A stretch of 38,870 nt of DNA from Ectocarpus siliculosus (Eukaryota; Sar; Phaeophyceae; Ectocarpales; Ectocarpaceae), in the NCBI GenBank assembly GCA_000310025.1, contig FN649735.1, positions 8,210-47,079 of the forward strand, given 5' to 3'. How positions within the stretch are numbered: position 1 is the first letter of the stretch; every line of letters starts with the position of its first letter. Shown here in pieces: positions 33,909 to 38,870 of this stretch. The position numbers and the translations under genes were made by a program. The notes under the pieces were generated by a model. That model saw nothing but the letters and a program-made list of their open reading frames with translations. It was not told the origin of the DNA and did not search any database.

Positions 33909-36347
33909 AGCTGTTCCGCTTCTGCAGCGACAAATTATATGTCCCTGCCAACAGCAGTAGCACCACCCTCTCGCGAACGGTGCGGTAGGTCGGTCAATGT
34001 CGGCGATGACTTGCGATGAGGCATGGGGGGGGTACGCAGGAAGAATTTGCGGGATGAATAATACGTGACGTACGCACAAGAAACTACGTCTCCCCTCAGT
34101 TGCCGGCAGCAGCGCACAGCGCACAGACAGCTGTGCGTTCGTCGGAGCTGCACGAGCTCCCGTGTGGGATCATGGGTGCGGGCAACAACGCTGTGAGTGG
34201 GCTGCATGAAAGCGTAGCCGAATGAAATTGCCTTGACCCACGGCTGCCGTAATTGCGTGTATGGATCCGAATGAACTGACAGACGTTTTTCCCGGTACAT
34301 ACGCATGTGTTGCTCATGATCGACGACAGACTGCTGCTTCCCCACGATGATGTAACGCTTCCGGGTACCGAACCAGACTGGGAAACAGGGAAGTACGTCA
34401 AGAAGCATGCGTTGAGCCCACTTGTTTTTGGGCACAGCCTAGCCAGAATGCAGTGCCAAGCTGTGTCGCGCTCAAGCCCCCTAGTCTATGTGTGGCACAC
34501 AACAAGTACGTTGGTTGCGGGGTGATCACGTGACCACCACAGCAGTACTGCTGTGCTGCTGTAAGGTGCGGGTTTTCCAGGAAAGTCAAGATGAACAGCT
34601 GTGTTGCTGTGTTGCCGTGGCCAGACACAACATGTCACTTGAATACCATTAGTTAAGGACTTCTATGTTACGGCTAAAAGCCCCAGTTTCAAGAAATCGG
34701 AGCCCTTGGGATATTTGGTTCCAAGAAACACGCGCTGCCCGATGCTACAGAGGTTCGTTGAGGTTACGTTGAGTACATACAATGCGTCCGTGCTACCGAT
34801 TACGTCGCAATCTTGTATCCTGTTATTACATAGAGAATAAGTATCCTTCGCTCCACGGCGGTGACGACGACGTAGCAGGCCGACCTTCGACCTTCGGCCC
34901 ACATTGTTTCGTGGCGGGCCCAACTACACGCGCTACGTATACCCACCCGGGACTCGCCCGAGACTCCGCATTTTGTGAGGTCGAAACATAAGGAGTACCA
35001 CCTGTGTGCCGCCCAGCTCTGAACCGACACACGATTCGCCGCGGGCGGGGGGCACGTGCACGTACAACCTCGACTGTGCCACTTTTTGCTGCCGATCTGC
35101 CGATGGTCCAACAAGAAAGAGGCATGCATGGCGACAAGCGCACTCAAGTTTTTGCACAAAGTTTTGGCGACGCCAGCCGGAATCTGCAGTATGTAGCAAT
35201 AATACATACATGTAGTATGCATATTCGGGACGATCTTTTTAAAGCTTGATTCTAGTGGAGGTTATGGGTGTGGGTTAGGACAATAATAGGGTAACGAAAC
35301 CTCCCTCTCGTACTTCAACTAATAACGAAATCCTTGTGGGAGCCGGAATCACAATGCCTCAACACCTGCAGAGAGCGTTTAGACCTATTGTACAATCTCG
35401 CCTCCTCGCTGATCTGTGGGGTCAGGGCGAAGGTGGATCAACGATGTTAGATTCGCGTGGAATCTGCTCGTCGTGTCGTGTACTCGCAGACCTCTTCGTC
35501 CACAGAAGCACGCCGCTCTATGGCTGAATACCGTAGTCTGCTTGAGAGTGGGGGGCGGGGGCGTACTCTTATGTTTGGCATGCCTTTAGACCGTTGACCA
35601 AGCGTCCTCAAGAGGATGGAGTATTGTTCCCACAGGACCGACCGATCACCGATGGCCAATCGTTCCTACCTGTGAGAGTGGGGGGGGGCGATGTATAGCC
35701 ACGCCACGGTGGAATCTCAAGCAAGAAGTTATTTTCGAAAGACACGTACCCCTGGGACCTCCTTCTTTCTCCACGCCCCTTCCCGCCCCAGTTTCTCTAA
35801 AACTCGCAATGCCTGTCCGAGTCGAACTCGTGCAAATCTTCTATTAGCATTAGTTCACGAAGCAAGGGCTAAAGCCATAGCTATTCACATAGCTTCAACT
35901 ATGTCGAGACTTGTTGGTTGAAGGCAGCGCAGAGAAGAACATATCCACCAACAACGTCCTGTTCACTTTCAGAACTCGGAGTGTTCCGCGGTGGTGTCCT
36001 GTTGTCTTGACGACACCATGCATTCGCAAAAAGCATAAACGCAGGTCCTCTCAGACCTAAACCTATAGCAGAGAAATTCGAACGACGTCTCTTGTTTTCT
36101 GACCGTTTCAATCCCGGAGTGAGCTCAAAGTTACTTTTTTGTTTCAACACCGTGGAGCGTGCTTTGGGGAGGGGGAGGGAGGGAGCGGGGATCGTCCCCC
36201 CATCCCTCCTTCACCTCAAGGCAAGTCACTACGATATGCCGATCGATGGAATTGCACCGCAGTAGAAATCCGTTTTTTCCTTTACGCAACACACTCACAC
36301 GAGCTGTGTTCCCCGTTCCTGCGCGCGCCCTTCCCCAAACGGCGCAG
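33909..36347. other. Divergent intergenic region between the DUF4211 and PILS-like genes
   Basis: About 2.4 kb separates two genes transcribed away from each other, so both promoters should lie here. A minus-strand frame at 33935-34435 (166 residues, containing RKRYIIVGKQQSVVDHEQHM) is the most protein-like of several open frames but is unrecognised. A more AT-rich stretch at about 35830-36130 differs in base composition from its surroundings. G/C homopolymers occur at about 34024, 35551, 35680 and 36170. Confidence 0.4.
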
Positions 36348-37993
36348 ATGGTAACCGCCGAGCGAGGCACACCGCAGCAGGTAGCACGAACGCGAAGAAG
36401 ATGCAAACCTTTGGCTACCGCTGCTGACGGGGTCGGCTTAGGCGCGAACGGCCGCCGCCGTAGCACAAGCACGCTAGCCACGGTGTTCGTGCTGCTGGTG
36501 GCCTCACTGCGGGCCCCGACGTGCCAGGGATTCGTGGCCCCGCTTGCCACGCGAACGGCCATCAGAGGAGGGACGGCCATCAGAGGAGGAACTTCTCTTG
36601 CGAGGGTGGTGGCTGACAAGGAGGTGCGAAGAATGGTGTCGCGTGTCTTTTGCGGGCACATACATGTGGTTCGCGTGTCCTATTTTTTTTTTTATGTTTT
36701 TTCGGGCTGTACCGGTGCGTGTACCACATAAATGTGCCGGTAGACGCACATTGTAGTTTTTTATTGCATTGGCGAGGTCTTTCATTCTAATTATTTTTCT
36801 TTTGGATCCCACACAACGCTACTGTCGTTGCTGTGGTGGTAATCATTATACGTGCCTTGCTTCACCAGAGACTTTCGCGGTATATTCGGTGACTGCAAGT
36901 CATTTTTCATGTGGAGGTCTCTGTTTCCGCGGTACAGAAAGAGCTGCATCAGACTAGAGGGCAGGCGGCGCGAGGGTTGTTGTTTGTTTGGCAGGCGGCG
37001 CGAGGGTTGTTGGTTGTTTCGAAGGCGGCGCGAGGGTTGTTTGTTTAGCTTGGAGCAGACGGTGCATACTACAACGATGACGATGGTTGCTCTTCTTGAT
37101 GTACACTTGACTTACCCATGGGCAACGTTATCCACCACGCCCCAGATTTCCTCATTGTTGGCACACACTCGAATCCACCGCCGTGTTGCTTTTGTGAACC
37201 GTTTGTCTCGCCCTCTCAGAACTTGAGCACGTCCCTCCTCCTGTACTAGACAGTACCCCTTCCCTGATGCAGACAGTACTCCTTTTCTAATGACATTTCA
37301 ACAACAAGAACAACAACATTTTTTTCCGTTGAAGCAAAGAAAGGATACGTTTATGCTCCGAAGTAATCGATATTGTCTCCCTCCACCCCTTGCTCCTTGG
37401 CGCAGGCAAGAACTAAGCTCGGCAGGTTAAGGGTCCGCGGCGGGGGTTACAGTTTGGCCATGTCGGCGGGGCTGCCCGCCGCCGTAAGCTCGATGATCAA
37501 CCCCGTGGTGGTCAAGGCCTCCGCCAGGGCTGTGAGCGAGCTCCTGTGCTGCTGCGTGCTTGGGGTCGTGGCTGCCAAGAAGGGGATATTGACCCCGGTC
37601 AACGTGGCGGCTCTCTCCAAGGTCCGTGCCTTACTTGCTACCGGCCACTCGTGCCCCATGTTAAGCGTATGGCCAGTGTCCATGACACGATGCTACGTAT
37701 TTACTAATACATGTACCCGCGACCGTAATTGTTTGTTCGCCGTCTTCTCCCGTGCTGCCTGTGCTGTTATTTTCTGTTTTTTCTTCTCTTTCTGTCAGAT
37801 CGTCTACGGCATTTTCCTGCCCTCGTTGCTCATGGTGAACGTGGCCAAGACTTGCGTCAGCCAGTCCGTGGCCTCCCTCCTGCCCATCCCGGCGTTCGCG
37901 GGTATCCAGATAGCCCTCGGGCTGGCCATATCGGGGGTGGCCATGCGCCTGCTGAGGATAAACCCCGATACCGAGGCGGGCCGCGAGGCGAAG
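36348..37993 (+). CDS. Mem_trans (PIN/PILS-like) carrier with plastid-type presequence, 3'-partial
   Basis: Exons 36348-36623, 37406-37621 and 37799-37993 join in phase 0 with GT-AG introns and give 229 residues; the last visible donor is GCGAAG|GTGGGG. Residues 42-55 are hydrophobic (STLATVFVLLVASL). They are followed by TCQ-GFVAP at 58-65, which resembles the ASAFAP-type junction of stramenopile plastid presequences, and then an Arg/Ser/Ala/Gly-rich stretch to about residue 120. Residues 125-227 match the N-terminal half of the Mem_trans family (auxin efflux carrier, PILS): VVVKASARAVSELL, AKKGILTPVNVAALSK, IVYGIFLPSLLMVNVAKT and a further hydrophobic helix (FAGIQIALGLAISGVAMRL). The family moves auxin or other organic anions across membranes. 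I did not find the remaining exons before the right edge. The start is uncertain because the N-region before the hydrophobic segment is long. Confidence 0.75.
36555..36590 (+). repeat. 18-bp in-frame duplication inside the predicted transit peptide
   Basis: ACGGCCATCAGAGGAGGG is directly repeated with one change at its last base. It encodes TAIRGG twice (residues 70-81) right after the GFVAP motif and keeps the reading frame. Confidence 0.9.
36961..37046 (+). repeat. 30-bp minisatellite, three units, in intron 1 of the PILS-like gene
   Basis: The unit GCAGGCGGCGCGAGGGTTGT plus a TTG-rich tail is repeated at 36961, 36991 and 37021; the third unit is slightly diverged and truncated. The period of 30 keeps one frame open through the intron, but this is not a coding signal. 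Confidence 0.9.
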
Positions 37994-38718
37994 GTGGGGA
38001 GGGGCGGGCAAGCTGTTTCTTGGTGAACCTTTGTTTGTGGTGCTTTGGATATGAGTTCGATCTGTGTGCCCCCTCCGGGGGATACGTGTGTGGGTGTAAA
38101 GTGCGTGGGGGGGGGGGTACGAGAGGACCCCTGCGAGAGAGAGAGTGAGATAACCCACTTGCCCGTGGGGCTTGCGTGTGGTGAATAATACATGATTGCC
38201 TTTTCCTCATCCGCCGCTCCTGGGACAGCATGGTTCCCAGTCTCAACATCACCATTGACGGCGGCTGCGCCACGAACAACTTTCGTTTTCTGCTTTGATT
38301 TGGAAGCGGGGGTTGGTGGTAGACGCAGCATGTGTGCTTTTTCCTTTTCCGGGTTGGTTCTGCCTGGCCACCCTCCCTCGTGCCCCCCTATAGCTGCTAG
38401 ATCCAGCTTGGGTTTGATTGGGTGCCCCTTCTACAGCAGTGCGGGGATGGCACGATGAAAGATAGAAGGATGTTGTCAAGGAGAGGAAGAAGATGGCGGG
38501 ATACGGCGTACATGTACTTGGTATATTCTGCTGTGCCTAAGACAACAGGAAGGAAACCGTCGCCTACCGACGAGGTCGGTGATTGGTTAGGAAGGTTAAG
38601 GTTTTCGCGAAAGGCGCTCTAAACGTGCACAGGGTTGTGGGTACCCGTCAACGCAGAATGTTGGTTAAAGCAAGAAGTATCCCTCTTATGTTTCGACTGG
38701 TAGGAACCGCCGTGCAAC
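37994..38718. other. Intron or downstream sequence of the PILS-like gene
   Basis: The carrier should continue with loop and further membrane helices. I searched the plus strand for a next exon resembling the conserved family segment and found none that I can support. It is probably a long intron whose next exon lies beyond the window. A G homopolymer occurs at about 38107. Confidence 0.4.
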
Positions 38719-38870
38719 GTGCCGAAAGGGACACATATTTTGGACGGTCGAACCACCAAGGCGGCAACACCCGCGTACCCCCTCCCCCCCCCCCCGAAAG
38801 GGACACATATTTTGGATGGGCCAACCCCCAAAGGGGGAACACCTGGGTACTCCCCCCCCCCCCCCCCCCC
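38719..38870. repeat. Poly-C-containing minisatellite, two units, at the window edge
   Basis: The segment CCGAAAGGGACACATATTTTGGA, a variable middle (GG(T/G)C(G/C)AACC...), AACACC(C/T)G(C/G)GTAC and a long C run occurs twice (about 38720-38796 and 38797-38870). The second unit runs into the terminal poly-C. This suggests that the array continues beyond the window and that the C tract is part of its unit. Confidence 0.8.

Noticed and set aside
33935-34435. 166-codon minus-strand frame upstream of the DUF4211 start.
   Set aside because: There is no recognisable domain, and it runs through the likely promoter region. A transposon-derived fragment is possible but not supported.

Overview
This window looks like nuclear DNA from a photosynthetic stramenopile, most likely a brown alga or close relative. 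The evidence is that the genes are split into short exons by GT-AG introns of about 170 to 1,600 bp, that intergenic DNA is rich in repeats, and that one gene starts with a bipartite plastid presequence (a signal-peptide-like hydrophobic segment followed by a GFVAP motif) as used in algae with secondary red plastids. The taxonomic placement is inference. Both ends of the window are poly-C runs, so it may be a whole contig whose assembly stopped in C homopolymers.

Layout. 1-6121 (+): the catalytic half of a PP5-type serine/threonine phosphatase in six exons; its N-terminal TPR region was not found. 8511-11122 (-): a TMEM151-family membrane protein with a proline-rich N-terminus. About 11.8-14.4 kb: a degenerate satellite built from 10-bp and 16-bp units, which creates many false reading frames. 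14.4-22.9 kb: no confident host gene, but a dense set of repeats and mobile-element remains: palindromic motif clusters, a CCAAT-box duplication, telomere-like repeats, a 190-bp tandem duplication, an uncharacterised ORF between inverted repeats, a 1.43-kb hAT-like non-autonomous transposon, a 360-bp duplicated block and a tRNA-like fragment.

22920-33908 (-): a 13-exon gene for a 975-residue acidic nuclear-type protein with a DUF4211 domain (CCDC82-like). All splice phases agree. Its introns hold a tRNA-derived SINE and a small TA-flanked MITE, and a diverged relative of that MITE end lies in a PP5 intron. 36348-37993 (+): the first three exons of a Mem_trans (PIN/PILS-like) carrier with the plastid-type presequence, divergent from the DUF4211 gene. 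The window ends in two copies of a poly-C-containing minisatellite.

The four genes do not form an obvious pathway. The most notable points are the predicted plastid-directed PILS-like carrier, the two-module satellite, the fully phased DUF4211 gene and the several small mobile elements. All calls come from reading the sequence; no database search was run.
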